Below are positions 8,420-16,982 of a stretch of DNA of 61,010 nucleotides, in pieces (position 1 is the first letter of the stretch; the number at the start of each line of letters is the position of its first letter). Position numbers and translations under genes: made by a program. The stretch is from NCBI GenBank assembly GCA_020444205.1, contig JAHLLJ010000008.1, forward strand, positions 1 to 61,010, written 5' to 3'. Under the pieces are notes generated by a model. It did no database searches, was not told the DNA's origin, and saw only the letters and a program-made list of their open reading frames with translations. Source of the stretch: Deltaproteobacteria bacterium (lineage in GTDB: Bacteria > Desulfobacterota > Desulfarculia > Desulfarculales > Desulfarculaceae).

Positions 8420-8580
8420 GGTCGTCCCTCCGGTTAAGTTTTCTCCTAACCAGCGACCGTAGCACACGGCCGGGCTGGGGGGACGGCCACGTTCATCCTA
8501 TCTCAGATCGTATTTTCTTTGACAGCAGACCGATCTACTTGGCCTAGAAAAGGTGGAGGCAGAACCGACTGAGAACCTCC

Positions 8581-8598
8581 CTACGTCAATCCTATGTC
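8581..8598 (-). repeat. Integrase-tail repeat, diverged copy
   Basis: Variant of the motif whose minus strand reads GACGTAGGATTGGACGTAG; here it encodes SDIGLT and then TAG. See the four closer copies nearby and at 60857. Confidence 0.5.
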
Positions 8599-8666
8599 TG
8601 ACGGGCGGTTCCAAATGACAAGGATCCAGACCGTCTCAGATAAGAAATTGTCATTATTGCTAAATT

Positions 8667-8715
8667 TGGCGGGAACGACGAAGCTCGAACTCGTGGCCTC
8701 CGGCGTGACAGGACG
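8667..8715 (-). repeat. tRNA-Asp(GTC) 3' half
   Basis: On the minus strand: anticodon loop CTGTCAC (GTC), 3' stem GCCGG, variable AGGCC, T arm ACGAG-TTCGAGC-TTCGT, acceptor CGTTCCC and GCCA, as at the 3' end of tRNA-Asp. The 5' half (D arm, acceptor 5' strand) is absent; upstream is instead a flank (8716-8762) shared with the tRNA-Glu fragments. T-arm substitutions suggest decay. This is a further attachment-site scar. Confidence 0.75.
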
Positions 8716-8722
8716 CGGAAAA

Positions 8723-8762
8723 ATACGCACCTCTCCTGTTTTCAGGTACTTAGCTGCACCAA
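8723..8762 (-). repeat. Shared attachment-site flank (left arm)
   Basis: The stretch tacgcacctctcctgttttc plus aggtacttagctgcacc closely matches 6705-6740 and, as far as the window goes, 60990-61010. It abuts tRNA-Asp here but tRNA-Glu in the other places, so it belongs to the mobile element rather than to the tRNA. Confidence 0.55.
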
Positions 8763-8805
8763 AACGCACCAAAATGTATGAAAATGCACCGCACCGCATA
8801 GCTCC

Positions 8806-8824
8806 CTACGTCAAATCCTACGTC
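8806..8824 (-). repeat. Integrase-tail repeat copy
   Basis: Minus strand GACGTAGGATTTGACGTAG, coding DVGFDVG in the frame that runs on to the attachment-site flank. Confidence 0.55.
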
Positions 8825-8947
8825 ACGTTTTTAGCTCGGCCTCCGGCGAGTTGCGCCGGAGGGCCCAAGGTGAAGGCCAGTTCCCAGGCATTTAAGGCTC
8901 GATTTTGGGCCCGGATGGCCGTACTTGACGCCCGGCTCGGCAAGTCC

Positions 8948-8966
8948 CTACGTCCAATCCTACGTC
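8948..8966 (-). repeat. Integrase-tail repeat copy
   Basis: Minus strand GACGTAGGATTGGACGTAG, coding DVGLDVG. Identical to the copy at 60857-60875. Confidence 0.6.
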
Positions 8967-9170
8967 AATAGACATGAACATTAAATGAGGCAGGGCTTCA
9001 GGCCACTTCAACTATTAACCATCAGTTAATGGTTCATAACTAGGAAAGCTCATGGTTTCTCGGGCGGTTAACTTCCACAACCTGAAAATAGTGCTCGCAC
9101 TGGGACACCGAGTGCGCTCCCTCCGGGGGAACAAATAGAATTTAGAGGTGTGAGAAGCACACACCCTGCG

Positions 9171-9188
9171 TACGTCCAATCCTACGTC
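9171..9188 (-). repeat. Integrase-tail repeat copy next to truncated ATPase
   Basis: Minus strand GACGTAGGATTGGACGTA, coding VLDVGLDV. It lies about 65 bases before the point where the ATPase gene fragment begins, suggesting the junction of an integration event. Confidence 0.6.
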
Positions 9189-9254
9189 CAAAACAGCATA
9201 GTGCGTAATAAGACCATAGCATAACCCATTGTCTACAGGTTCCATTTCGCCTAG

Positions 9255-10244
9255 ATCCTATGTTTAGAAGACTTGCATTGGGCAGACCCTTCTTCTGTGA
9301 AGCTGCTTCGTTTCCTGATTGATGAGATGCGGGAGCCGGTGCTGTTTTTATGCATTTATCGCCCCACATTCAGTCTTTTGGCCAGCCACCAGGCCCAAGC
9401 TCTTGGCGATGCCTATTATGAATTGCGCCTAGAGGATTTGGCTTTATCCGAGGCACAATCAATGGTGGAGTCCCTACTAAACACAGATCAAGTTCCCGCT
9501 GAGTTGAAAAAATTTATCCAAAAAAAGGTCGAGGGTAATCCCTTCTATTTGGAAGAGATGATCAACTCGATGATTGAGTCTGGTGCCTTAATTGAAGGGG
9601 AAAATGGATGGCAGATTACTAGATCAATCCAAGACGCTGAAGTTTCATCAACTATTCAAGGGGTCATCGCGGGCAGGTTAGATCGTCTGGAGAGCAAGAG
9701 CAAACGTATTTTGCAAGAAGCTTCAGTTATCGGCAGAGCATTTCTTTACGATATCTTATATAGCGTAACCAACATGCAGGACAAGCTAGACAAGTGTTTA
9801 AGCGGATTGGAGCGGTTTCAACTTATTAGACCGCGGTCTCTCGAACCCGACCTGGAATATATTTTCAAACATGCTCTTACCCAAGAGGTCGTTTACAATG
9901 GGCTATTGAAAAAGGAGCGCCGGTTGATCCATGAGCGGGTGGGTCGAGTTATAGAAGAAGTATTCCATGATCGGCTGCCCGAATTTTACGAGTCCCTAGC
10001 CCATCATTTTGCGCGCGGTCAATCGATTGACAAGGCAATTGACTACCTAGCGAAGTCAGGCGAAAAGAGCCTAAAACGTTTCGCCTTGGAAGAAGCCGAC
10101 CAAAACTATCGGATTGCTTTTGGCCTTGTTGTAAACCAACTAGATGAGTCAGACAGGAAAAATGAACTTGTCATTGACATCATTCTAAATTGGGCCCTCG
10201 TCTTTAATTGTGGGCTGGAAAGGTGGCTCGGATGGGCTCTATAG
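9255..10244 (+). pseudogene. 5'- and 3'-truncated AAA/STAND ATPase of cyclase/TPR signalling type
   Basis: The frame opens after a stop at 9252 and starts directly within Walker B (LEDLHWADPSS); the P-loop half of the ATPase is missing and no ribosome-binding site or good start exists. The rest (about 320 residues) matches the ATPase and linker of large adenylate-cyclase/TPR proteins: EGNPFYLEEMINSM, IQGVIAGRLDRL, the FKHALTQEVVYNGLL segment and YLAKSGEKSLKRFA, where TPR repeats would begin. It ends in a short unrelated tail. The AT-richer composition differs from the feo region. Confidence 0.8.
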
Positions 10245-10546
10245 CTTGCCCCCGCCAGATCATTGCACCAGTTCAGACGAAGACACAAGACCTCTGGTAA
10301 AACCTGCAAAAGACAGCACACGGGGGAATTTCCGCTTGACAACGGGCGGGGGCAAATTTTAAAAATGTAATACTAGGTACATAATTAAATTAAAATGATT
10401 TATATTGTACAAAATGGATTTGAGGGCGACTGCGTAACCGATAGTTATAAATAATAAAATATATATTAAGGCTTATGAGGGATAAGCAGGCAAGGTCAAT
10501 AAAAAATATTTGTTTCATTCTTAAAATAAAAGGGGTGTCCAGTTCA
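10245..10546. other. AT-rich intergenic region before the RpiR regulator
   Basis: No gene is apparent. The stretch 10350-10500 is strongly AT-rich and probably holds the promoter for the RpiR gene. I cannot place boxes with confidence. Confidence 0.4.
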
Positions 10547-11407
10547 ATGGCTAAAGAAGAGAACCTACTTCAGCGTATCGCCCAGATCGGCAAATTGACT
10601 CGCAGCGAGGCGAAAATCGCCGATCTCTTCCAAAGGGCGTATCCCAAGATCGTCTTTGAAAGCATGGCCTCCATCGGGGAAAAAGCCGGTGTGAGCAAAG
10701 CCACAATAGTCCGCTTCGTTCAGCATTTGGGTTACGAAGGATTCGCTGATTTTCAGGACAACCTTAAGAGGGAGGTGGCGGGGCGCCTGGCCAAACCCAT
10801 TGAGCGCTACTCCCTGAGAAAACATTTAGTCCCCGGCAAGGGGGGCGGGCAGCTTGGCCAGCATATATCGGCGGTGGTGAACAATCTCCACGAAACCCTG
10901 GACCGGATCGATCCTGAAAAATTCATGAAGGCCGCCCAAATGCTGGCCTTCTGCAAAGGAACCCTTTACATAACCGGGCACCTTAGCTCATACGGACTGG
11001 CTCAGAACTTTTGGCATAACGCTAACTTTCTACGTGAACGGGTGGTGCTTCTGGAGAATGAGGGATCTACCCTGCCCAACCGCCTTAGTGACACCAAACC
11101 TGAGGATGTTCTTCTTGCCATTACCCATAGAAGATATGCACTGCAGACCCGTCTAACTATCGAATACTTTGCGAGCATAGGCGCCAAGCTGGTGGCAGTC
11201 ACCGACGGTGAGATGACGCCGATATCCCACTTGACCGATGTGCTGCTTGTGGCCCCCGGAGGAGGCATATCCATCTTCGACAGCTGCAGTGCGGCATTGG
11301 CTGTGCTGGAGGCATTAGTTGCGACCATGGCCGACTTGCTGGCGGATACTTCTTATGAGCAGTTTGACAAAATTGACAAACTTTTCAATTACTTCGGCAC
11401 TTTTTAA
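10547..11407 (+). CDS. MurR/RpiR-family transcriptional regulator
   Basis: A 286-residue regulator starting at ATG 10547 with AGGGGT upstream; an earlier in-frame start at 10475 would add 24 residues unlike the family. N-terminal HTH_6 domain (about 5-80) includes LTRSEAKIADLF, SMASIGEKAGVSKATIVRFVQHLGYEGFADF; a sugar-isomerase-type (SIS) effector domain follows (about 125-260) with ITGHLSSYGLAQNF and LAITHRRYALQT. SIS regulators usually sense phosphosugars or related acids. As first gene of cluster A it is the likely local regulator. Confidence 0.9.
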   Translation: MAKEENLLQRIAQIGKLTRSEAKIADLFQRAYPKIVFESMASIGEKAGVSKATIVRFVQHLGYEGFADFQDNLKREVAGRLAKPIERYSLRKHLVPGKGGGQLGQHISAVVNNLHETLDRIDPEKFMKAAQMLAFCKGTLYITGHLSSYGLAQNFWHNANFLRERVVLLENEGSTLPNRLSDTKPEDVLLAITHRRYALQTRLTIEYFASIGAKLVAVTDGEMTPISHLTDVLLVAPGGGISIFDSCSAALAVLEALVATMADLLADTSYEQFDKIDKLFNYFGTF

Positions 11408-11510
11408 TGGGGAAACGGGGGCGCATTTGTGGAATCCGCACTATCCCTGATTCCAACCAAATGATTCGGCATAAATCTTTAACTACCAATACAAGGTCTG
11501 TTGACAACAA

Positions 11511-12614
11511 ATGGAAAATCGCTTGCGAGAAAGAATAAATGAGCTTCTGGAGGAGCTAACTCAATTAGCGGGCCCTAGCGGTGGAGAAGAGGCGGTGAGG
11601 GAATTCATCGCGGAGGCACTGAAGGACCACTGCACAGGCTTGTGGGAGGATCCCCTGGGAAACTTGGTTGCCAAGGTGGGCCCAGGGGAGGCTTGTAAGG
11701 TTGGCGTCTTGGCTCACATGGATGAGGTGGGCTTTATCGTTAGCGCCATAACAGATGCCGGTCTCATAAAATTCGAGTTAGTCGGCAGCATTGATCCCAG
11801 ATGTTTGCCAGGCTGTGAGGTTGACATCGTTTGCGATGACCATTCTTTGAGGCGTGGCGTCATAGGGCAGGAGAGCCGTCATCTACAAGGCCTGACCAGC
11901 CAAGGTGCAGTATCGACACACAAGTCCATGCTTATAGATGTAGGTGTGTCGTCCTATCAGGAGGTCAGGGAACTCAAAATCGACATCGGAAGCAGGATAG
12001 TCTTCGCGACCAAATTTCATGCCTACCCCAACGGCACCCTCAAGGCCAAGGCGTTGGATGATCGCATCGGCTGCGCTGTGCTTATCGAGGCTTTAACTAG
12101 CCTGGCACACAAGCTGAAGAATACAACATTTTACGGCTATTTCACTATTCAGGAGGAGATAGGGGCCAAGGGAGCTCGCGTGGTGGCCTTTGACACCAGG
12201 CCAGATTTGACCATTACCGTGGATACGGTTCCCACCAAGAACCCCGACCAGATTTGCCCAAGGGATGTGGAAATCAAGCGGGGGCCGGTGATCAGGCTAT
12301 TCGATTGGGTGCCAGGCTACAAATATGGAATGTTTACTCATCGTTTAATTAGAAACCGCTTGCGCGAGGTGGCCGCGGAAGATCAAATCCCCTATCAAAC
12401 GGACGTGCTGACCAGCACATTTTTAGACTCTTCACAGGTCCACTTGACAGCCCAGGGGATTCCCTCGGGTTCAATTTGCATTCCACGGCGATATGCGCAT
12501 GCGCCGGTGGAGTTATGTCATCTGGACGATGTGGTCAATGGGCAAAGGCTGCTGTCGGATTTCATCTTGAGCCTGGACAAGCAGCCTCTTCGATTTGGGA
12601 AAAAGTACATTTAG
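11511..12614 (+). CDS. M42-family metallopeptidase
   Basis: A 367-residue dinuclear-metal aminopeptidase. Ligand motifs are in order: AHMDEVGF (H, about residue 70), LDDRIGCA (D, about 184), QEEIGAKGA (E pair, about 217), TVDTVPTKNP (D, about 240) and a C-terminal PRRYAHAPVE (H, about 330). M42 enzymes cleave N-terminal residues from short peptides or deacylate small amides. No strong ribosome-binding site is visible; the start follows a 100-base gap after the RpiR gene. In this cluster it may process the imported amide-type substrate. Confidence 0.9.
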   Translation: MENRLRERINELLEELTQLAGPSGGEEAVREFIAEALKDHCTGLWEDPLGNLVAKVGPGEACKVGVLAHMDEVGFIVSAITDAGLIKFELVGSIDPRCLPGCEVDIVCDDHSLRRGVIGQESRHLQGLTSQGAVSTHKSMLIDVGVSSYQEVRELKIDIGSRIVFATKFHAYPNGTLKAKALDDRIGCAVLIEALTSLAHKLKNTTFYGYFTIQEEIGAKGARVVAFDTRPDLTITVDTVPTKNPDQICPRDVEIKRGPVIRLFDWVPGYKYGMFTHRLIRNRLREVAAEDQIPYQTDVLTSTFLDSSQVHLTAQGIPSGSICIPRRYAHAPVELCHLDDVVNGQRLLSDFILSLDKQPLRFGKKYI

Positions 12615-12760
12615 GATCATCTCGCTCGGAGACCAGGTGGATTGACAGGTGTTTATATGGCCATCATTGCGCGAAAATTATTTTCCGTGGAGTGATTATC
12701 CGGCAAGGCGCAAATCATCGGAACCAAGATAGCTAGGTTTGCGGTAAGGAGAATTAAGGT

Positions 12761-13921
12761 ATGACCAGAGACAATGAAACTTGGGTACAAAACATATTAG
12801 TCAGGCAGTATGGTATCGAAGCTTTTATGCCAGAAGTTATCGGTTCAATATTGGAAAATGGATGCAAGTTAGCTGACTTGAATAGGGTTATCGGAAGGAC
12901 TAGAGGCCTGCGTTCATTCCCAAAGGCATGGCGGATGGTGGCCGGCCAACAAGAGCAATTCGCCAAAGAGGCCGAGGAAAAAGGCCACTTAGAAACTGCT
13001 GCCATGCTCTACCATCGAGCGGCCATGTACTATGGCAAAGCGCAATTATACTTTCACCAAGACTCTGAAAAAAAACTGTCTATGCATGCGGATTTGGTGC
13101 GCTGCCATGAAAAAGTTTGCCAGTATGTGCCTTACCGGATGGAACGCGTGGTGCTTCCATTTGAGGATAAAAATATTTATGGCGTGCTCCATCTTCCCAA
13201 TATTGAGGGGCCCGTGCCGGCTATCCTATTGGTGCCGGGCATGGACATGATTAAGGAAGACAAGCCCAACCCCTTTGAAAACCATTATTTACAAAGAGGT
13301 ATGGCCGTCTTGGTCATGGACGGCCCAGGCCAGGGAGAAACTCGGGCAAAAGGCCTCAAAGTTACCCTGGACAATTACCAGAAAGCCGGATCAAAGATGC
13401 TGGATTATCTGACGAGTCTGCCCGAAGTTGATTCGGAAAAAATAGGCTTGTTGGGTATAAGCATGGGGTCCTACTGGGGGCCCCTGATCGCGGCCCACGA
13501 TTCCAGGATAAAGGCCGTTGTAGGCGCCTTGGGTGCCTACCTCGAAAAAGATATTTCCTTTAAATCGGCCCAGCCCGGCTTCCGGCGCAATTATATGTAC
13601 ATGAGCGGGATTTACGATGAAGAGGAATTCGACCGGATGGCTAGCCAGATGACCTTGGCCAACGTTGTCGACCAAATTAAAATCCCCATGCTTCTAGCCT
13701 GCGGCGAATTCGACGAACTGTGCCCGCCCGAACAGGTAGAAAAGTTTTTCCAGATGCTCGACTGTCCCAAAGAATTGTGGATGTTCGAAGATGAGTTCCA
13801 TCCCATGGGCGGCGTGGCACCCGAATTTTATCCCTGGGCCATTGATTGGTTGAAGGACTGTCTCACCAAGGGTGTGGATCCCAAACTGGAGAAAAAGATT
13901 TTCTTTGAATCAAGGCAATGA
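12761..13921 (+). CDS. Alpha/beta hydrolase (2,6-dihydroxypseudooxynicotine hydrolase/FrsA-like)
   Basis: A 386-residue serine hydrolase with an N-terminal helical lid region (1-125) and an alpha/beta core. Visible motifs: oxyanion LLVPGMDMIKE, DGPGQGE, nucleophile elbow GISMGS (Ser about 233), acid loop GEFDELCPP (Asp about 313) and EDEFHPMGG (His about 346). The layout resembles 2,6-dihydroxypseudooxynicotine hydrolase and related C-C bond hydrolases, which split beta-diketone-like acyl compounds. It has a GGAG ribosome-binding site and leads into the TRAP genes, so it probably acts on the imported substrate. Confidence 0.87.
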   Translation: MTRDNETWVQNILVRQYGIEAFMPEVIGSILENGCKLADLNRVIGRTRGLRSFPKAWRMVAGQQEQFAKEAEEKGHLETAAMLYHRAAMYYGKAQLYFHQDSEKKLSMHADLVRCHEKVCQYVPYRMERVVLPFEDKNIYGVLHLPNIEGPVPAILLVPGMDMIKEDKPNPFENHYLQRGMAVLVMDGPGQGETRAKGLKVTLDNYQKAGSKMLDYLTSLPEVDSEKIGLLGISMGSYWGPLIAAHDSRIKAVVGALGAYLEKDISFKSAQPGFRRNYMYMSGIYDEEEFDRMASQMTLANVVDQIKIPMLLACGEFDELCPPEQVEKFFQMLDCPKELWMFEDEFHPMGGVAPEFYPWAIDWLKDCLTKGVDPKLEKKIFFESRQ

Positions 13922-13962
13922 GGACTAAAAAAGTCTTGATATTTTAACACGGGAGGAGGTTT

Positions 13963-15009
13963 TTGATGAACAGGAGGGTGTTAAGCGGAAGTTTCATGAG
14001 CCTTGCCATCACGTTGGCCCTGATTTGCGGGCTCGCCCTGTGTCCAGCTGTGGCTATCGGCTCGGATTACAAACCAATGACCATCAAGATTTCTCATGGC
14101 GCCCCTACCGGTGACCCCAGGCATATCGGGGCCCTGAAGATGAAGGAAGTCATTGAAAAGGAATCAGGGGGCAAGATCAAGGTAGACATATACCCATCCC
14201 AGCAATTGGGCAGTGGGCGTGAGACCCTGGAGGCAGGCCAGGGGGGAGCCATTGAAATAAACATTGCGCCATCGCCTTTCCTGGGTGGGTTCCAGCCCCT
14301 TATTACGGTGATGGACGTTCCCTATTTCTTGCCTGATGATAGCGCCGCCGCCAGGAAGATCATTCAAGGTCCGGCGGGCCAGGCTTTGTTGAAGTCCTTG
14401 GAAAAGGCCAATTTCGTGGGTCTAGGCTTCTGGGACAGCGCCTATAAGCACTTTACCTGCAACAGGGCTGCCACGAAGCCATCCGACTTCGAGGGCTTGA
14501 AATTCAGAGTCATGCCTTCCAAGATTTTGATGACCATGATCAAGTCATTGGGCGCCAGCGCGATCACCTTCCCCTACACCGAGGTCTATACTGCTCTGCA
14601 AACAGGCGCCATTGACGGCATCGAGGGTTCCCTCACCTCGATCTACAACATGAAGTTTTATGAGGCCCAGAAGTATGTCATCAAAACCTATCACATCAAG
14701 TCCGAGTTCCTGATTCTGGCAAGCAAGGTCTGGTTCGACAAGTTGAGCCCCAAAGCCCAGAAATTGATGTACCGGGCCACCAGGGAAGCCAGTGACGTCG
14801 AGGCGCCCTACAAGGCCGAGCAGGAGAAGAAGGCGGCGGGCCTGATTGAAAAGGGTGGCACCAAAATTTTGTCATTGACCCCGGCTCAACTGCAAAAGTT
14901 CAAGGACACCATGCAGCCTCCCTGCCTAGAAGTCTTCTTAAAGACCAACGGAGAAAAGGGCAAGGCTATTGTCGAGTTGTTCAAGAAGGAAATGGCAAAG
15001 CTCAAGTAA
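13963..15009 (+). CDS. TRAP transporter substrate-binding protein (DctP family), cluster A
   Basis: A 348-residue periplasmic binding protein with a signal peptide (hydrophobic 8-30). DctP features: KISHGAPTGDPRHIGALKM, DIYPSQQLGSGRETLE, the FRVMPSKILMTMIKSLGA segment with the conserved Arg that binds a carboxylate, and TEVYTALQTGAIDGIEG. It delivers an organic acid to the QM permease encoded next. A strong GGGAGGAGG ribosome-binding site precedes the ATG. Confidence 0.94.
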   Translation: MMNRRVLSGSFMSLAITLALICGLALCPAVAIGSDYKPMTIKISHGAPTGDPRHIGALKMKEVIEKESGGKIKVDIYPSQQLGSGRETLEAGQGGAIEINIAPSPFLGGFQPLITVMDVPYFLPDDSAAARKIIQGPAGQALLKSLEKANFVGLGFWDSAYKHFTCNRAATKPSDFEGLKFRVMPSKILMTMIKSLGASAITFPYTEVYTALQTGAIDGIEGSLTSIYNMKFYEAQKYVIKTYHIKSEFLILASKVWFDKLSPKAQKLMYRATREASDVEAPYKAEQEKKAAGLIEKGGTKILSLTPAQLQKFKDTMQPPCLEVFLKTNGEKGKAIVELFKKEMAKLK

Positions 15010-15035
15010 CAGAGTACAGAAAGAACCCCAAATGC

Positions 15036-15077
15036 AAGGGCTCCGCGCCATTCAACTACCAGGGTGCGGAGCCCTTT
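15036..15077 (+). terminator. Stem-loop between TRAP P and Q genes
   Basis: A perfect 11-base stem, AAGGGCTCCGC/GCGGAGCCCTT, with a 19-base loop lies 27 bases after the binding-protein stop. Such hairpins often stabilise or partly terminate the transcript so the binding protein is made in excess over the permease. Confidence 0.65.
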
Positions 15078-15120
15078 GCCCGCGAAGCAGTTTTTAAGTA
15101 AACGAGGGGTAACAACTATC

Positions 15121-15636
15121 ATGGCGGCATTTAAAAAGATAGACAATTTCATCCACCAAACTGAGAAATACTTCGTTGGGATAGGGACTCTGGTTATCAC
15201 TCTAATGGCATTTATCGGAGTGATAACCCGCTTCTTTTTAAATTTTACATTTTCCTGGATGGAGGAAGCACTTCAATATTTGATGCTTTGGATAGCCGCC
15301 ACGGCAGCCGCTCTTATAGTGCGAACCCAAGAGCATGTCAGCGTAGACATCATTAACTTTATTGTTCCCCAAAAACACCATAAGCGTATGCGCGCGGTAC
15401 TTAATATAGCTTCCGGTATTTTCATGTGTTATTTCGTTTATATTACCTACACTCTTGTCCTAAACGTTTTCCAAAACAACCAAATCAGTGTCTCCATGAC
15501 CTGGCTCCCCATGTACACGGTGTACCTGGGGGCACTAATAGCTTTTGTCCTCATGACATTCGAGTTTTTCAAGTATGGCATACAGTCCTGGGCCTCTGAA
15601 AAACAGCAAAATGGAAAAGCCGGCAATATAGGTTAG
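15121..15636 (+). CDS. TRAP transporter small permease (DctQ family), cluster A
   Basis: A 171-residue membrane protein with four hydrophobic segments. Start chosen at ATG 15121, preceded by GAGGGGT; a longer frame from 15064 overlaps the stem-loop. The family segment FSWMEEALQYLMLWIAATAAALIVRTQEHVSVD is visible near residue 45. It forms the membrane complex with the large permease encoded 11 bases downstream. Confidence 0.92.
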   Translation: MAAFKKIDNFIHQTEKYFVGIGTLVITLMAFIGVITRFFLNFTFSWMEEALQYLMLWIAATAAALIVRTQEHVSVDIINFIVPQKHHKRMRAVLNIASGIFMCYFVYITYTLVLNVFQNNQISVSMTWLPMYTVYLGALIAFVLMTFEFFKYGIQSWASEKQQNGKAGNIG

Positions 15637-15647
15637 GGGCACAAATC

Positions 15648-16916
15648 ATGTTTTCATTTGCAGCGATTTTGATTGGTTGTCTTTTAGTCGGCCTGCCTAT
15701 TTTCATCGCTCTTATTATTCCCAGTATGGGTATCCTGAATTTTTCCCTGGATATGCCGGCCTGGATAGTACCTCAAAGGGTCCTAGCAGGCATGAACAAA
15801 TACACCCTGCTGTGCGTACCGTTTTTTGTCTTGGCAGCCAACGTAATGGCGGAAGGAGAAATCGGCAGGCGTTTGATTGGGTTGGCCAGGTGTTTGGTAG
15901 GCCACGTTTATGGGGGCATGGCCCTGACCGGTATTCTGGCATGTACCATTGTGGGCGCCATCTCTGGAGCCGGCGCAGCCGGCATCATGACCGTTGGCCC
16001 CCTAATGGTCAAGGAACTGGAGCAAGACGGTTACAACAAAAGATTTGCGGTGGGGCTTATTACCAGCATCAGCGATGTGGCCATGCTGATACCGCCAAGC
16101 ATCATATTCATTATCTATGCCTTGGTAACCAACCAGTCTATAGCCAAGCTTTTTCTGGCTGGCATGGGCGGGGGCTTGGTGTTTGCATCGGTTTTTGTGG
16201 TTTACAGTTACGTATACGCCAGACGGCACAAGGTCGCCCTCAGGGACAGAGCGTCACTCAGGGAACTGGGAGCCAGCATCAAGGAATCATCCTGGGCGCT
16301 CGGCCTGCCGGTAATCATTCTGGGAGGAATTTATTCCGGAATATTCAGCCCTACGGAAGCCGCCGGCGCGGCAGCCGTTTACGCGATTGTGATCGAAATG
16401 GTGGTTTACAAAACCCTAAATCTCAAGGGCCTCTTCAATATATCGGTAAAAACTGCCGGCAATGTGGCAATGATTTACGTGCTGCTGGGGGCTGGTTTGC
16501 TCTTGGCCTATGCCATGACCCTATCCAAGCTTCCTCTGGTTGTATTGCAGTTTTTGGGGGGAACATCACCCCTTGCTTTCCTGGTGGTGGTTAACCTGGC
16601 CTTCTTGGCCATCGGATGCTTTGTCGGACCGGGTTCGGCCATCGTGATTTTGATGCCTTTGTTCATGCCGACCGCCCAAGCTCTGGGCGTAGATCCAATG
16701 CACTTGGCGGTGGTGGTGGTCACCAACCTTGCAATAGGTATGGACACGCCACCATTTGGAATCGATCTGTTTGTTTCCAGCGGGGTCCTAAAGGTCGAAT
16801 ACAGCTTCGTGGTCAGGGCCATCGTACCATTCATGATCGCCAACTTCACCGCTTTGATCATCATCACCTTGTTCCCGTTCATTTCCACCTGGCTGCCCAG
16901 CTTGATCATGGGGTGA
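15648..16916 (+). CDS. TRAP transporter large permease (DctM family), cluster A
   Basis: A 422-residue permease with about 12 membrane segments, the sodium-coupled transport subunit. Conserved segments: CVPFFVLAANVMAEGEIGRRLI, GGMALTGILACTIVGAISGAGAA, LIPPSIIFIIYALVTNQSIAKLF, SPTEAAGAAAVYA and a late DTPPFGIDLFV motif. Full length for the family. Confidence 0.94.
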   Translation: MFSFAAILIGCLLVGLPIFIALIIPSMGILNFSLDMPAWIVPQRVLAGMNKYTLLCVPFFVLAANVMAEGEIGRRLIGLARCLVGHVYGGMALTGILACTIVGAISGAGAAGIMTVGPLMVKELEQDGYNKRFAVGLITSISDVAMLIPPSIIFIIYALVTNQSIAKLFLAGMGGGLVFASVFVVYSYVYARRHKVALRDRASLRELGASIKESSWALGLPVIILGGIYSGIFSPTEAAGAAAVYAIVIEMVVYKTLNLKGLFNISVKTAGNVAMIYVLLGAGLLLAYAMTLSKLPLVVLQFLGGTSPLAFLVVVNLAFLAIGCFVGPGSAIVILMPLFMPTAQALGVDPMHLAVVVVTNLAIGMDTPPFGIDLFVSSGVLKVEYSFVVRAIVPFMIANFTALIIITLFPFISTWLPSLIMG

Positions 16917-16982
16917 GGAAACCGTGGATTTGGCAGTAATTGAAAATACCTGCATCATGCAAAGATGTCGCGAGGGTGATAA

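Noticed and set aside
7379-8467. IS110 gene starting at 8467
   Set aside because: The longer frame adds 16 residues with no ribosome-binding site; the ATG at 8419 has a good one and matches the family's MxxxGIDI start.
15677-16594. 305-codon plus-strand frame inside the TRAP large permease
   Set aside because: Out-of-frame shadow of DctM; residue composition is not membrane-like and shows no family features.
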